From the NCBI RefSeq assembly GCF_900107485.1, contig NZ_FNQE01000028.1, positions 10,482 to 47,218 of the forward strand: 36,737 nt of DNA, read 5' to 3'. The position numbers and the translations under genes are program-made. Origin of the DNA: Proteiniborus ethanoligenes (lineage in GTDB: Bacteria; Bacillota; Clostridia; Tissierellales; Proteiniboraceae). The notes under the pieces are model-generated. The model saw only the letters and a list, made by a program, of their open reading frames with translations, made no database searches and had not been told where the DNA came from. The number at the start of each line of letters is the position of its first letter. The stretch's first letter is position 1. Positions 36,314 to 36,737 of the stretch are shown here, in pieces.

Positions 36314-36358
36314 CACCAAATTTGCACGACCGTATGGGAGTGAACAAATTTGTGTTGC
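36314..36358 (+). repeat. Repeat family 2, copy 1 (45-nt direct repeat)
   Basis: 45 nt identical to 36595-36639. It folds into a hairpin: CAAATTTG at both ends and CAC/GTG inside. It lies between the 5S gene and hairpin copy B. Confidence 0.85.
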
Positions 36359-36410
36359 GAAACCGCGCTGGTGTTCTTAATGTTCTCTATGTTTACAAAA
36401 AATAAAAAAA

Positions 36411-36526
36411 TCCAGCGACGTCCTACTCTCCCAGGCGGTCTCCCACCAAGTACCATCAGCGCTGAAGGGCTTAACTTCTGTGTTCGGTATGGGAACAGGT
36501 GTGACCCCTTCGCTTTTGTCACTGGA
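36411..36526 (-). rRNA. rrf: 5S ribosomal RNA
   Basis: On the minus strand it runs from TCCAGTGACAAAAGCGAAGG to GGACGTCGCTGGA; the two ends pair. The conserved CCGAACACAGAAGTTAAGC and GGGAGA parts are present. Length is about 116 nt. The 23S gene expected upstream is off the right edge. Open frames over this region on either strand are not genes. Confidence 0.97.
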
Positions 36527-36530
36527 TTAT

Positions 36531-36582
36531 GCCCTAACCCGATTGTTTCGGATGCTTTTTCCGAAAGAATCGCTGGTAGGTC
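36531..36582 (+). repeat. Hairpin repeat family 1, copy C
   Basis: Begins GCCCTAACCCGATT and ends CTGGTAGGTC followed by AAACGC, as in copy A. The stem GATTGTTTCGGA/TCCGAAAGAATC has one mismatch. It lies right after the 5S gene on the plus strand (upstream of 5S in the transcript). Confidence 0.75.
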
Positions 36583-36594
36583 AAACGCAATGAG

Positions 36595-36639
36595 CACCAA
36601 ATTTGCACGACCGTATGGGAGTGAACAAATTTGTGTTGC
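36595..36639 (+). repeat. Repeat family 2, copy 2
   Basis: Identical over 45 nt to 36314-36358 and in the same orientation, so the 5S gene lies between two direct repeats. About 12 bp further on, GCCCTAACCT (36651-36660) repeats the start of family 1, a fourth, broken unit. The rest of the window, 36661-36737, shows no further feature. Confidence 0.85.
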
Positions 36640-36737
36640 AAAACTGCGATGCCCTAACCTATTAAGAGCTTCTTTTAAGTATTAAGAATTAACAATTAAC
36701 AATTTTTCATCTTTGTTCTTGCTTTATTCTATATACT

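Noticed and set aside
36283-36685. Open frames over the 5S region on both strands
   Set aside because: They lie on a clear 5S gene and repeats; no ribosome site and no family resemblance.

Overview
This AT-rich window looks like the chromosome of an anaerobic, low-GC Gram-positive bacterium of the class Clostridia. The support is the ctsR-mcsA-mcsB-clpC stress operon, a proline-type T-box leader, CarD and YacL next to the MEP isoprenoid genes, an adenosylcobalamin-dependent ribonucleotide reductase, and strong AGGAGG-type ribosome sites with frequent UUG starts. I could not fix the genus; Tissierellales or a neighbouring order is only a guess. No prophage, CRISPR array, insertion sequence or toxin gene was seen. 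Most genes lie on the minus strand, so transcription runs mainly right to left.

Right to left, the window opens with the end of an rRNA operon: a 5S gene (36411-36526) embedded in two alternating families of palindromic repeats. nrdJ follows, with a strong promoter overlapped by two NrdR-like boxes exactly 31 bp apart. Then come an EamA transporter, signal peptidase I and a CbpA-type J protein whose promoter carries a perfect CtsR operator. Next is a membrane-associated MoxR module (23.9-30.7 kb): a polytopic membrane protein, DUF4129, DUF4350, MoxR and DUF58 on the minus strand, a SpoIIM-like protein on the plus strand, and RDD on the minus strand. An ABC-2 exporter, a TtcA-like thiolase and an LUD protein follow. 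A stretch of single genes comes next: guanine deaminase, a GNAT-like protein, hisC and an EF-G-like GTPase.

The left third is housekeeping: ctsR-mcsA-mcsB-clpC, an unknown gene with radA, a divergent small Cys-containing gene, carD, yacL, ispD-ndk-ispF, an ABC-2 exporter, and a T-box leader with a CCC (proline) specifier. Its regulated gene, predicted to be proS, lies just off the left edge. disA, often found next to radA, is absent here.

How the parts work together: CtsR probably controls both its own operon and the distant J-protein gene, so Clp proteolysis and a co-chaperone respond together to protein damage. ndk between ispD and ispF fits local CTP supply for isoprenoid synthesis. The MoxR module is the least understood part. 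From memory, its order and the reversed SpoIIM gene match the Mycobacterium tuberculosis Rv3689-Rv3695 cluster, which suggests a conserved membrane machine of unknown function.

All calls come from reading the sequence and from recalled family features; no database search was run.
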